DNA from: CAVTND01 sp963735955
GTDB lineage: Bacteria > Pseudomonadota > Gammaproteobacteria > Burkholderiales > Burkholderiaceae_F
Assembly: GCA_963735955.1 (NCBI GenBank)
Contig: CAVTND010000012.1
Span: 62,001-126,000, forward strand
Reading direction: 5' to 3'
DNA length: 64,000 nt
Below the pieces are notes generated by a model, which saw only the letters and a list, made by a program, of their open reading frames with translations, made no database searches and was not told where the DNA came from. Shown here piece by piece: positions 10,301 to 19,176 of this stretch. Numbering within the stretch: position 1 is the first letter of the stretch; each line of letters opens with the position of its first letter. The position numbers and the translations under genes were made by a program.

Positions 10301-10954
10301 GTCGTCGACTCGCGGCAGCGGGCATCGACCCGAGAGCTGCTGGAGACGGATATTCGATCCCTTTTTCACGACCAAGGCACTCGGCAAGGGCAGCGGCATG
10401 GGGCTGTCGATGGTGCACGGCATCGTGCACGAACATCATGGCCATGTGATCGTCGAGACCACGGCCGGCGCGGGAACGACATTTCGAATTCTTCTGCCCG
10501 CCCGTGCGCCATCGCCGCGCCAAAGCTCGGTGCAGCCACCTCGGCAGGCGAGACGCAGGCGGATCGCCGGCGGGTACTGCTGGTCGATGACGAGCCCAGC
10601 GTGCTCGCCGTGATGCGTGAGACGCTCTCGGCCTGGGGCCTGCAGATCACCGCCTGCCAGTCCGCGGACGCTGCCGAGTGCGCTTTCATGGCGGCCCCTG
10701 AGGGCTTCGACCTGCTCGTGACCGACCATGCAATGCCGCTTGTGACCGGCATTGAACTGGCCGAGCGACTACGTGCTCGGCGGCCGGGACTACCCTGGCT
10801 GCTGTGCACCGGCTATGCGGATGCAGCAACCGTTGATCGAGCCGGCTTGCTTGGCGCCGGCGCGGTCCTGCGCAAGCCGGTCGAACGTGACGAACTCAGA
10901 AAGGTCGTCGAAAGGATGCTGACGCCAGCGACTTCCGCTGGAGCCGAGCTCTGA
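7318..10954 (+). pseudogene. GAF/multi-PAS hybrid sensor histidine kinase, frameshifted
   Basis: One long kinase read across many frames. A GAF-like domain comes first (VFEDLAFGLARVLGTDAAAIAVFVDAG ... YAGYSILNEAGEQLG). A first PAS follows near 7900-8050, then four closely similar PAS units each opening RASEEQYRAIF (from about 8283, 8652, 9022 and 9394), then a further PAS/PAC around 9570-9750. The HisKA motif is GQLTGGIAHDFNNILASVMGY. ATPase motifs FDPFFTTKALGKGSGMGLSMVHGIVHEH are in a different frame. A C-terminal receiver domain (VLLVDDEPSVLAVM, phosphoacceptor Asp in LLVTDHAMP) reads cleanly to 10954. No membrane segment is visible, so it is probably cytosolic. The start near 7318 is uncertain. 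Confidence 0.72.
8283..9510 (+). repeat. tandem PAS-unit repeats inside the sensor kinase
   Basis: Four consecutive units of about 370 bases share near-identical openings (GCGAGCGAGGAGCARTACCG) and closings encoding (F)RHRGEPHVL(A/G)IAR(N/D)IT. Spacing between openings is 369, 370 and 372 bases. The 370-base step breaks the triplet rule and coincides with a frame change near 8870. The similarity indicates recent internal duplication of a PAS-PAC module. Confidence 0.75.
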
Positions 10955-11038
10955 TGTCACGCCAGAAGGCGCTGGCTCGAAGCTCACGCTGGCGCCGCAA
11001 ACGCCGGTCGGGACCGGTCGGCGCTGGAGACCACGGCA

Positions 11039-12241
11039 TTAGGGGCGTTTGCCGAACTCGGCGCTCTCGCGGGTCCACGCACGCGCCTGCTCGCTCAAGC
11101 TGAACCCCAGTCCCGGCCGGTTCGGAATGATCATCCGGCCGTCCTTGATCTGCAGCCGTTCGTTGAACATGGGCTCGGACCACTCGAAGTGTTCGACCCA
11201 CGGTTCGCGCGCGTACGCAGCGGTCAGATGCAGATGGATCTCCATCACGTAGTGCGGGGCCAGGCGCAGGTTCTTGTGATCGGCCAGCGCGCAGATCTTC
11301 AGGAACGGCGTGATGCCTCCGACGCGCGGAGCATCGGGCTGGATGAAATCGACCGAGTTATGGCGGATCAGTTCGTAGTGTTCGGCCACGCTCGTCAGCA
11401 TCTCGCCAGTGGCGATCGGTGTGTCAAGCTGGGCCGCGAGCATCGCATGTCCCTCGGCGTCGTAGGCGTCGAGCGGCTCCTCGATCCAGGTCAGGTTGTA
11501 CTGCTCGAGGATGCGACCGACACGCTGCGCAGTCACGCGGTCCCACTGCTGGTTCGCGTCGACCATCATGTTGACGCGCCCGCCGATCTTCCTGTGCACG
11601 GCTTCGACCCGCTTCAGGTCGACCATCGGGTCCGGCTGGCCGACCTTGATCTTGATGCCGCCGATGCCGCTTTCGAGCGACTGCGAAATGTTGTCGAGCA
11701 CCTGTTCGATCGGCATCGACAGATAGCCGCCCGACGTGTTGTAGCAGCGCACCGAGTCGCGGTGGGCGCCGAGCAGCTTGGCGAGCGGCAATCCGGCGCG
11801 CTTGGCCTTCATGTCCCACAGCGCGATGTCGAAGGCCGCGATCGCCTGCGTCGAAAGGCCGCTGCGCCCGACCGAGGCGCCGGCCCAGACGAGCTTGTCC
11901 CAGAGGCGCGGGATGTCGCTCGGATCTTCACCGAGCAACTCGGGCGCGATCTCGCGTGCATGGACGAACTGCCCTGGTCCGCCCGCGCGCTTGGAATAGC
12001 TGAAACCGACACCCTGGTGCCCGTTCCTGCTTTCGATCTCGCAGAACAAGAACGCGATCTCGGTCAGCGGCTTTCGCCGACCCGTCAGCACCTTGGCGTC
12101 GCTGATTGGCGCGGCCAGGGGCAGTGAAACCAGCGACAGCTTGATCCACTCGATCCGGTCGGTGCTCGCCTCGCCGGCTGCCGCAGTGGCCAGCGGATTG
12201 GCGGCAATCACGCGTGACGGTTTCTCAAGTACCTTTTCCAT
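11039..12241 (-). CDS. L-talarate/galactarate dehydratase-like enolase-superfamily enzyme
   Basis: A 400-residue member of the mandelate racemase branch of the enolase superfamily. The capping domain covers roughly residues 25-145. The barrel carries the KxK base motif GGIKIKVGQ (near residue 198), metal ligands in MMVDANQQW, WIEEPL and ATGEML, and the second base histidine in LRLAPHYVMEIHLHL. This set matches L-talarate/galactarate dehydratases, which remove water from C6 aldarates to give keto-deoxy acids. It is the last gene of a minus-strand operon with a solute-binding protein and a mannonate dehydratase, which supports a role in sugar-acid catabolism. The exact aldarate is inferred. Confidence 0.85.
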   Translation of the reverse strand: MEKVLEKPSRVIAANPLATAAAGEASTDRIEWIKLSLVSLPLAAPISDAKVLTGRRKPLTEIAFLFCEIESRNGHQGVGFSYSKRAGGPGQFVHAREIAPELLGEDPSDIPRLWDKLVWAGASVGRSGLSTQAIAAFDIALWDMKAKRAGLPLAKLLGAHRDSVRCYNTSGGYLSMPIEQVLDNISQSLESGIGGIKIKVGQPDPMVDLKRVEAVHRKIGGRVNMMVDANQQWDRVTAQRVGRILEQYNLTWIEEPLDAYDAEGHAMLAAQLDTPIATGEMLTSVAEHYELIRHNSVDFIQPDAPRVGGITPFLKICALADHKNLRLAPHYVMEIHLHLTAAYAREPWVEHFEWSEPMFNERLQIKDGRMIIPNRPGLGFSLSEQARAWTRESAEFGKRP

Positions 12242-12250
12242 GACGACGCC

Positions 12251-13231
12251 TCACTCCGGCTTGATGCCGGCCGTCTTGATGACTTTGTTCCACAGCTCGA
12301 TTTCGCTCTTGACGAACGCGGTGTAGGCGGCCGAGCCCTGCGGCGGAATGATGAATCCCTGCGACGCCATGCGCTCCTTGACCTCGGGTGAAGCCATGAC
12401 CTTGATCATCGCCGCCTCGAGCTTCGCCACGATCGGCTGTGGTGTGCCCTTGAGCGCCGACAGGCCCGACCACGACAGTGCCTGGAAGCCCGGGTAACCG
12501 CTTTCGGCCACCGTCGGCACGTCCGGATACAGCGGATTGCGCTGCAAGCTCGTCACCGCGAGCGCTCGCAGCTTGCCGGCCTTGACGTGTCCGAGCGCGA
12601 CGTCCTGGTTGATGAACATGATCGGGATCACGCCGCCGAGCAGGTCGTTCATCATCGGGCCGCCGCCCTTGTACGGGATGCCGACCATGTTCAGGTTCGC
12701 GGTCTGTCGCAGCAGCTCCATCGCCATGTGGCCGGACGCCGCGTGCGTGTAGCCGTAATTCAGCTTGCCCGGATTCTTGTGCACGTAGTCGATGAATTCC
12801 TTGAAGGTCTTGAACGGCGCGTCCGGATGCGCGACCAGCACGTTCGGCCCCGAGTGGATCTGGTCGATCTGTATGAAGTCACGCGTCGAGTCGTAGCTCA
12901 GCTTCGGATCGAGGCCATGCGCCACGGCGTTGGAGCCGACGCCGGTCAGGATGATCGTGTAGCCGTCGGCCGGAAAGGTGAGTGCACGCGCCGCGCCGAT
13001 CGTTCCGCCGGCGCCACCGATGTTCTCGACGACGAACGGCTGACCCAGCTCTTTCGACAGCGGTGAGGCAACCATGCGTGCCATCAGGTCACTGGTTCCG
13101 CCCGCCGGGAATGGAACGATGACCTTGACCGGTTTGGTCGGCCAGTTGTCCTGCGCGTGAACGCCGGCCAGCGGCGCGACGGCCAGGACCGCCGCAGAAG
13201 CGGCAGCGCAAAGCAGCGAACGTCGAATCAT
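12251..13231 (-). CDS. tripartite tricarboxylate transporter substrate-binding protein (Bug family)
   Basis: A 326-residue periplasmic binding protein. The ATG at 13231 follows an AGGAGA site and begins a Sec signal peptide (MIRRSLLCAAASAAVLAVAPLAGVHA, cleaved after AHA-type small residues). The mature part opens QDNWPTKPVKVIVPFPAGGTSDLMAR, the hallmark of the Bug/TctC family, with GGAGGTIGA and YPDVPTVAESGYPGF further on. These extracytoplasmic receptors bind carboxylates, often organic or sugar acids. No TctA/TctB membrane genes are in the window, so it may be an orphan receptor. Placement between two sugar-acid dehydratases suggests an aldarate or uronate ligand. Confidence 0.93.
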   Translation of the reverse strand: MIRRSLLCAAASAAVLAVAPLAGVHAQDNWPTKPVKVIVPFPAGGTSDLMARMVASPLSKELGQPFVVENIGGAGGTIGAARALTFPADGYTIILTGVGSNAVAHGLDPKLSYDSTRDFIQIDQIHSGPNVLVAHPDAPFKTFKEFIDYVHKNPGKLNYGYTHAASGHMAMELLRQTANLNMVGIPYKGGGPMMNDLLGGVIPIMFINQDVALGHVKAGKLRALAVTSLQRNPLYPDVPTVAESGYPGFQALSWSGLSALKGTPQPIVAKLEAAMIKVMASPEVKERMASQGFIIPPQGSAAYTAFVKSEIELWNKVIKTAGIKPE

Positions 13232-13295
13232 TGAGATGTCTCCTGTTGTTTGACGCTGTTTGAATCGGGGTGGCGGAATTCCGGGGTGGCAGAGC

Positions 13296-14414
13296 TTACT
13301 GGCGAGTAGTGGACCATACGCCGGCTGCCTGAAGCAATCCACGCGTGTAACCGAGCGCGAAGGACATGAAGCGCTCGCGGTTCTCATCGAGGTCCGAGAC
13401 CGGCACGTGGTCCGGACACAGTGGACCGGCATAGCCGCCGCGTTGATAGGCCTTGATCGCCTCGAACATGTCGACATCACCTTCGTCCGGGAGTACCTCC
13501 TGAAAGTCGAGGTAGCCGCCGCGGATGTTGCGAAAGTGAACCATGAAGATGCGTCCGGTGGCGGCGAATTCCTCGATCACCGGAATCATTGCCTTGCCCG
13601 GTTCCTTGAACATTTCAGCGACCGTGCCCTGGCAGAAATTCAAACCATGGTTGCCGCTGCTGCTCAGGCGCAGGAAGCGGCGGATGCCGTCGGCCGAGCC
13701 CATCACATGCTCGATGCCGTTCAGGCCGCCGACCGGGTAGGCCGGATCGTGCGGATGACAGGCCAGGCGCACGCCGGCCGCATCGGCAGCCGGCACCAGG
13801 CCGTCGACCAGGAACTCGATTGCATCCCAGCCCGCCGCTTCGGTCACCTGTGGCACATCGCGTGCCATTTTCTGGCCGCATAACATTGCGCTCTCCGCAT
13901 CTCCAGAATTGTTTGCGCCCCCATCCGGCGCCTCTGGCTCTGCCTGGTTCGTCGGGTAGCCCACCCCCCAGTACGAATGCTTGCGATCACCCTCGGGCGA
14001 ATATTCGGCGTAGACGAATCCCGAGTTCCGAGCGCCGCCTCGACCAGGCTTCAGTCCAGTGCGAGTGATCCCCACCATCTGGACGTTGTACTTGAGGCAA
14101 TCGATACCGGCCTCGGCTGCTACGGAGATGTTGCGCGCCAGCACCTCTCGGCTTTTCTTGGCGCTCTCGAGATCGACCAGCGAATCGAGCAGGATCGAGC
14201 CGACATCGAGCGCGAAGACGTCGATCTTCAGATCGAAGCTCTCGACCCAGCGCCGATAGTCGCGCAGCTTGCGTGCATCCCAGGCTGCAATGCCGTCGCC
14301 GGCCGACACCAGCTCGGTGCCTCGATTGTCGAGCACGACATGCTGGACACCGAGCTGCGTGGACAGGCGCAGCCGACGCTCAGTCGGATTCAACAGTTGT
14401 TCGCTGATATACAT
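13296..14414 (-). CDS. uxuA: mannonate dehydratase (UxuA family)
   Basis: A 372-residue TIM-barrel protein of the UxuA family, which dehydrates D-mannonate to 2-keto-3-deoxygluconate in hexuronate breakdown. Family motifs are RLACHPHDPAYP (metal-binding His/Asp), GLNFCQGTVAEM with the metal-ligand cysteine, MVHFRNIRGG, PDEGDVDM, and a C-terminal CPDHVP segment. The start at 14414 gives a full-length protein. It is first in the minus-strand unit with the Bug receptor (64 nt gap) and the talarate/galactarate dehydratase-like gene. Substrates other than mannonate within the family cannot be excluded. Confidence 0.87.
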   Translation of the reverse strand: MYISEQLLNPTERRLRLSTQLGVQHVVLDNRGTELVSAGDGIAAWDARKLRDYRRWVESFDLKIDVFALDVGSILLDSLVDLESAKKSREVLARNISVAAEAGIDCLKYNVQMVGITRTGLKPGRGGARNSGFVYAEYSPEGDRKHSYWGVGYPTNQAEPEAPDGGANNSGDAESAMLCGQKMARDVPQVTEAAGWDAIEFLVDGLVPAADAAGVRLACHPHDPAYPVGGLNGIEHVMGSADGIRRFLRLSSSGNHGLNFCQGTVAEMFKEPGKAMIPVIEEFAATGRIFMVHFRNIRGGYLDFQEVLPDEGDVDMFEAIKAYQRGGYAGPLCPDHVPVSDLDENRERFMSFALGYTRGLLQAAGVWSTTRQ

Positions 14415-14741
14415 CGGGCGTCTGCGGGGGCCGGGAGGTGATCGGTGCGCCCATTATTCAGGGGCCACCCGCCAGCAACAATCTGATCCCACGCCTCAAC
14501 CTGCGATGGCTCCCACGCTTTGGGACATGTAGGTACCCGGCGCGGCGCTGGAAAGGACCGGGTAGGCGGATGCTTGCCGGCGGCGCGTCGGCCGGGCCCG
14601 CCCCGAGGTGTGCGGCTCGCAGGCGCAACGGGTCGGCTTCGACGACGCTCTAGATTGGATGGCGTTTGCAGCGCTAATCGCGCGGCCGTTTCGCCGCCTG
14701 GATCGCTAGATTGGCTCTCAACTCCCCGCGGAGCCGGGTCT
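14415..14741. other. divergent intergenic region, no gene seen
   Basis: 327 bases between the divergent mannonate dehydratase and hybrid kinase genes. It should hold both promoters. I found no convincing small gene, terminator or conserved operator by eye. The frame of the kinase is open across it, but the encoded extension is arginine- and proline-rich and unlike the family. Confidence 0.5.
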
Positions 14742-17066
14742 GTGTTTAACCTGCTTCGGTACTTTTCGCTGACCGCGCTGGCTTCATTGACGCTGGCGGC
14801 AGTGGCGCTCACCTGGCTTTTCCGCGAGGCGGCGCGCGATGATCTGATCACGTCCGCCGAACGCGCCAACGGCGTGTATGCCAAGGTGTTCGCCAATGCA
14901 CTCAGCGCCGAGATGGGTGGCGAGATCTGGAACTACCTGCGTGATGAAGCGCCGCGCCTGACGCCCGACGAATTGCGCGCGCACCCGATGACCCGGCGGC
15001 TGCACCGCTCCATGCGCGGGCTGGCAGCAGGCACCAACGTCGTGAAAGTCAAGCTCTTCTCGCCACAGGGCATGACCTTGTATTCAAGCGAGGCAGGCCA
15101 GATCGGTGAGGACAAGCACAACACAGGCCTGGTTCAGACGGCATTCGCCGGCGCATTCGCCAGCGCGATGAGCCAGCGTGAAAAATTCATGTCCTTCGAT
15201 GGCCAGATCTACAACCGCAGCCTGGTGTCGACCTACATTCCGGCGTTCCAGCCGGGGCAGAACACTCCGACTGCGGTGTTCGAGCTCTATTCGGACCTCA
15301 CTCCGGTCAAAGCGGCGCTCGATGGCGCGCTGCTTCGGCAGCTCGCCATCGTGGTGTCGGTGATGGCAGTTCTTTACCTGATTCAATTCCTGATCGTCTG
15401 GCGCGGTGCTCGCATCATTCGCCGTCAGCGTGAGGGACTGGAGGCGGCGCAGAGTGAAATCGAGCGCGCGCGACGCCATGCCGAAGAAGCCAATGCCGCG
15501 AAATCGCGCTTCCTCGCCAACATGAGTCATGAGATTCGCACGCCGATGCACGGCGTGCTCGGCATGACCGAATTGCTAGCCCGCACCCCGCTCAATGAAG
15601 TGCAGACGCGCTATGCGAACACGATCGCCCGTTCGGGGCGCACGCTGCTGGCAATCCTCAACGACATCCTCGATCTGTCGAAGATAGAAGCCGGCAAGTT
15701 CCACCTCGATGTGCATACCTTCGATCTGCGTGAAGCGGTCGAGGACGTGTGCGAACTGATGAGCGAGCGCGCGGGCACCAAGGGCCTGGAGCTCGCAATC
15801 GACATCCCGATCGGCCTGCCGACCCATGTCGAAGGCGATGTTGTCCGATTGCAGCAGGTGCTGAACAACCTGATCGGCAACGCAATCAAGTTCACCGCGA
15901 GTGGCACCGTCCAGGTCAAGCTGCGCGATGGCCCGATGCCCGGCGAGTACCGCTTCGCAATCAGGGACGAGGGCATCGGCATAGCACCGGAGCAGGTCGC
16001 GCGTCTGTTCGATCCATTCGTTCAGGCCGACCCGTCGACGTCACGGCAGTATGGCGGCACCGGCCTCGGGCTGGCGATCTCGCGCCAGCTGGTGGAACTG
16101 ATGGGCGGAAGCATCAGCGTAACCAGCGCGCCCGGCCACGGTTCGGAGTTTGCATTTGCGGTGCAACTTGCGCCGAGCGCGCGCACCGTGGCGCCGCAGC
16201 CCGATCGGTCGCAATTGGCGGGGCGCCGGGTGCTCGTGGTCGATGATCGACCCGACAATCGCCTTCTGCTCGAACAGACACTCGATTCGTGGGGCATGCG
16301 CGTGGTCAGTGCGGACACCTGCGCCAGGGCCCGCGCGCGCGTGGCTCAGGAGCCCGGACCCTGGTTCGCTGCGCTGATCGATGCGAAGCTGCCGGACGGC
16401 GAGGGCCGCGCCTTGGCTCTTGAATTTCGCGACAATGCGGGAGCGCCGAAGCACAACATTGTGTTGAGTTCGCTGCCTCAGCCTGTGCCCGCGGAGGAAT
16501 TGCGCCGTGACGGCGTCATGCGCTGGCTCACAAAGCCGGTGCGCCAGCGCCACCTGCTCGCGAGCCTGATTGACGTGGTGCATGCGCACGGCGCCATGGC
16601 CGCGTCAATCGAGCGCCTGCCGATGCAGGTCGAGCGGCCGCCTGCGCCTGCAGCAGTGGTTCCTGATCGCGCGCTTCCGGTGCTCCTGGTCGAAGACAAC
16701 ATGGTCAACGTGATGTACGCGGAAGCCGTGCTGGCGGATCTCAAGCGACGCGTGGTTGTCGTGAATGACGGTGAGCAGGCGTTGCAGACGATCGGGCGCG
16801 AGCGTTTTGCGCTGATCCTTATGGACTGTCAAATGCCAGGAATGGACGGTTTCACCGCCACGCCCCTGATTCGTGCTCTGGAAGAACGTCTTGGCCGGCC
16901 GCGCACGCCGGTGATTGCATTGACGGCCGGTGCGATGGCGGAGGAACGCGAGCACTGCGCAGCGGTCGGCATGGACGACTTCATTGCCAAGCCGTTTCGC
17001 GCGCAGGAGCTGCGCGGCATGATCGAACGTTGGTCATTCGAACTGGCGCCGGTCAGCTCGGCCTGA
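14742..17066 (+). CDS. membrane hybrid sensor histidine kinase with two receiver domains
   Basis: A 774-residue kinase from the GTG at 14742, chosen because it places a transmembrane helix (FSLTALASLTLAAVALTWLF) at the N-terminus. A periplasmic sensor region of about 180 residues follows, then a second helix (LAIVVSVMAVLYLIQFLIVW) and a short coiled linker. The HisKA box NMSHEIRTPMHGVLGM has its histidine near residue 263. The ATPase domain has NLIGNAIKFT, DEGIGIAPEQ and GGTGLGLAIS. The first receiver (VLVVDDRPDNR, Asp in LIDAKLPD) is followed by a second (VLLVEDNMVN, phosphoacceptor in LILMDCQMPGMDG near residue 695, KPF lysine). No Hpt domain or output regulator is adjacent. Its end overlaps the convergent peptidase by 14 nt. 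Confidence 0.92.
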   Translation: MFNLLRYFSLTALASLTLAAVALTWLFREAARDDLITSAERANGVYAKVFANALSAEMGGEIWNYLRDEAPRLTPDELRAHPMTRRLHRSMRGLAAGTNVVKVKLFSPQGMTLYSSEAGQIGEDKHNTGLVQTAFAGAFASAMSQREKFMSFDGQIYNRSLVSTYIPAFQPGQNTPTAVFELYSDLTPVKAALDGALLRQLAIVVSVMAVLYLIQFLIVWRGARIIRRQREGLEAAQSEIERARRHAEEANAAKSRFLANMSHEIRTPMHGVLGMTELLARTPLNEVQTRYANTIARSGRTLLAILNDILDLSKIEAGKFHLDVHTFDLREAVEDVCELMSERAGTKGLELAIDIPIGLPTHVEGDVVRLQQVLNNLIGNAIKFTASGTVQVKLRDGPMPGEYRFAIRDEGIGIAPEQVARLFDPFVQADPSTSRQYGGTGLGLAISRQLVELMGGSISVTSAPGHGSEFAFAVQLAPSARTVAPQPDRSQLAGRRVLVVDDRPDNRLLLEQTLDSWGMRVVSADTCARARARVAQEPGPWFAALIDAKLPDGEGRALALEFRDNAGAPKHNIVLSSLPQPVPAEELRRDGVMRWLTKPVRQRHLLASLIDVVHAHGAMAASIERLPMQVERPPAPAAVVPDRALPVLLVEDNMVNVMYAEAVLADLKRRVVVVNDGEQALQTIGRERFALILMDCQMPGMDGFTATPLIRALEERLGRPRTPVIALTAGAMAEEREHCAAVGMDDFIAKPFRAQELRGMIERWSFELAPVSSA

Positions 17067-18435
17067 AGGCTTCGACTCCTGCCGGACCGCGCGACGGAAC
17101 CTGGCGAAACAGGTCCACCATCATCCGCAATCCCTGCGCCGCGACATCGCGGAGAAGATGCTCGTTGGGCGCATGCTGTGAGCAAGCTGGATACGAATGC
17201 GGCACCCACAGCGTCGGCAGACCGAGCACCTCGGCAAAGCAATCATTCGGCAATGAACCGCCAAGATTGGGCAGGATTGCCGGCGCGCGACCGGTCGACG
17301 CCTCGATACTCCGCGCGGCCCAGTGAACCCAGGGATTGTCGGGGTCGAGCCGTGTCGCCGCCATCGGCTCGCTGCGGTCAGCGACGACCTTGACCTGCGC
17401 GAAGCCGCGCGCATCCAGATGTGCGCGGATCGCCGGAATGAAAGTTGTGTGGTCGCACCCGGCCACAAAGCGCACCTGCATGTGTGCGCGGGCGTGGCCG
17501 GGAATCGCGTTCACCGGGTGTTCGGGATTGCCGGTTTTGAAGGCCAGCACTTCCAGCACGTTCCAGCCAAACACGCGTTCGGCTGCCGACAGTCCGGGCT
17601 CGCCCCAGCCGGCGTCGATCGCCGGGCCGTCGGGCTCACCAGGCTCGATCGTCGCCAGCGCGCTCCGCACCGCAGCGGGGATCGGTGGCGGGCGCAGGCC
17701 TTCGACCGTGATCGCACCGCGCGCATCGACCATCGAGCTGATTGCGTGAGCGAGGATCGTGCCGGGGTTGGCAAGCAGCCCGCCCCAGTTGCCCGAGTGG
17801 TGCGCGCCGTCGCGCAGTTCGATTTCGAGGCTGAAATTGAATGCACCGCGCGAGCCGAGAAAAAGCGTCGGCGTATCCGCACGGAGTCGCGGTCCATCGC
17901 TGGCGATAAAGACATCGGCTGCCAGTTCGCCCTTGCGCGATTCGCAGATCGCGCGCAGGCCAGGCGACCCGATTTCCTCGCCCATCTCGATCAGCCACTT
18001 GACGTTGAAGCCGAGCGCGGCGCGGTTTTCCAGCACGTGGCCGAGTGCTGCGATGTTGATCGAGTGCTGGCCCTTGTTGTCCGCCGTGCCGCGCCCGTAC
18101 CAGCGCTGGCCCTGTTCCTCGAGCACCCACGGTGATGTGGCCTTGGTCCACTGTTCGTCATAGCCGAGCACGACGTCGCCGTGGCCATACATCAGCACCG
18201 TGGTCGCTGCGGGGTGTTCGATGCGTTCGGCGAACAACATCGGCGGCGCGCCGCTGACGGGGTTATCCCACAGGCCCCAGGTGAAGCCCAGGGTCGCCAG
18301 CGAAGGCCCGATCTCGTCGGTCAGGTAGCGCCTGAGCTCACCGGCCCGCTCCGGATTCTGGCTTTCCGTGCGATAGGCAATGCGACGCGCGAGCGCACTG
18401 CGCAGCGAGGTGAGAAGTTCCGACGAGGTCTGCAT
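17053..18435 (-). CDS. M20 family metallopeptidase/dipeptidase
   Basis: A 460-residue zinc peptidase from the ATG at 18435. The first metal-binding motif is VLMYGHGDVV, the bridging aspartate is in GRGTADNKGQHS, and the general-base and metal glutamates are in EMGEEIGSPGL. A dimerisation lid occupies roughly residues 185-330 and the last ligand histidine lies near the C-terminus. This is the ArgE/DapE/carnosinase-like M20 family, which hydrolyses small peptides or acylated amino acids in the cytoplasm. No signal peptide is seen. It stands alone, convergent with the kinase gene. Precise substrate unknown. Confidence 0.9.
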   Translation of the reverse strand: MQTSSELLTSLRSALARRIAYRTESQNPERAGELRRYLTDEIGPSLATLGFTWGLWDNPVSGAPPMLFAERIEHPAATTVLMYGHGDVVLGYDEQWTKATSPWVLEEQGQRWYGRGTADNKGQHSINIAALGHVLENRAALGFNVKWLIEMGEEIGSPGLRAICESRKGELAADVFIASDGPRLRADTPTLFLGSRGAFNFSLEIELRDGAHHSGNWGGLLANPGTILAHAISSMVDARGAITVEGLRPPPIPAAVRSALATIEPGEPDGPAIDAGWGEPGLSAAERVFGWNVLEVLAFKTGNPEHPVNAIPGHARAHMQVRFVAGCDHTTFIPAIRAHLDARGFAQVKVVADRSEPMAATRLDPDNPWVHWAARSIEASTGRAPAILPNLGGSLPNDCFAEVLGLPTLWVPHSYPACSQHAPNEHLLRDVAAQGLRMMVDLFRQVPSRGPAGVEAFRPS

Positions 18436-18617
18436 GGTGCGCCACGATAGCGCGATGCCTCCCACACCTGCCCCCCGGCCTCATCGGGCTGGCCGCTGAT
18501 TCCCGCTGCCGACCGGACACAATGACTAACTGGCGCTAGCACAGCGAAGCGTTCGGAAACTATCCTGCAAGCTGCGCGGCTATTGAATACGCGACATTGC
18601 TTCCGGGAGATGCGGAC

Positions 18618-18998
18618 ATGCACAAGAGCAAGCTCTGTTCGGCCATCATCGATTGCCAGGGCGACGATCTGATCGAAGCGGCTCGATTCTGGGGTGCAGC
18701 CCTGGGCCGCCCGGTGGCTGCGTCGGAAGATGCGTCAACGGAAAAGTACGTGATGCTGGGCAGCGGCAAGGAGGAACTGATCACGCTGCTGCAGAGAGTG
18801 GCACACCCAAGCCGGGTGCACCTGGATATCGAAACCGACGATATCGAGCGCGAGGCCACACGCCTAGAAGCGCTGGGGGCGAAGCGCATCGAGAAGATCC
18901 GCACCTGGTGGGTCATGGAAGCCCCGACTGGGCATCGCTTCTGCGTTGTGCAGCCGCAGCGCGGGACGATGCCGGATGACGCCAACGAGTGGCCCTAG
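18618..18998 (+). CDS. VOC superfamily protein (glyoxalase-like)
   Basis: A 126-residue protein from the ATG at 18618, preceded by GGGAGATG. It shows the beta-alpha-beta-beta-beta pattern of the vicinal oxygen chelate fold: CSAIIDCQGDDLIEAARFWGAALGR, then RVHLDIETDDIEREATRLEALGAKRIE and MEAPTGHRFCVVQPQ. The HLDIE histidine is in a typical metal-ligand position. The family includes glyoxalases, dioxygenases and resistance proteins; nothing nearby identifies the substrate. The 178 bases after it hold no supported gene. Confidence 0.8.
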   Translation: MHKSKLCSAIIDCQGDDLIEAARFWGAALGRPVAASEDASTEKYVMLGSGKEELITLLQRVAHPSRVHLDIETDDIEREATRLEALGAKRIEKIRTWWVMEAPTGHRFCVVQPQRGTMPDDANEWP

Positions 18999-19176
18999 AC
19001 GTCCGGTGCAAGAGTCCGAGCAACCGCTCATGGGCGCCCGCCTGCGCCAGCTCGGGGCGCCGGCGCTTGAAGCTGCGACCGGCCGACTACGGTTTCCGGT
19101 CGAACGACCGAAGCTCACTTTTCTCGCTTGCCGCGGCCGGGTCGCGCGCGACGTGGCGGCGTCGCATCATCTCGCC

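Noticed and set aside
2656..10450. Genomic island undergoing decay
   Set aside because: No mobile element, no composition shift by eye and all motifs conserved; local sequence error explains the frameshifts better.
14520..14741. Extended N-terminus of the membrane hybrid kinase
   Set aside because: The extra 74 residues are arginine/proline-rich and would place the first membrane helix internally; the GTG at 14742 fits the family better.
18999..19176. Extra small gene between the VOC gene and the VWA gene
   Set aside because: Frames there have no ribosome site or recognisable sequence.
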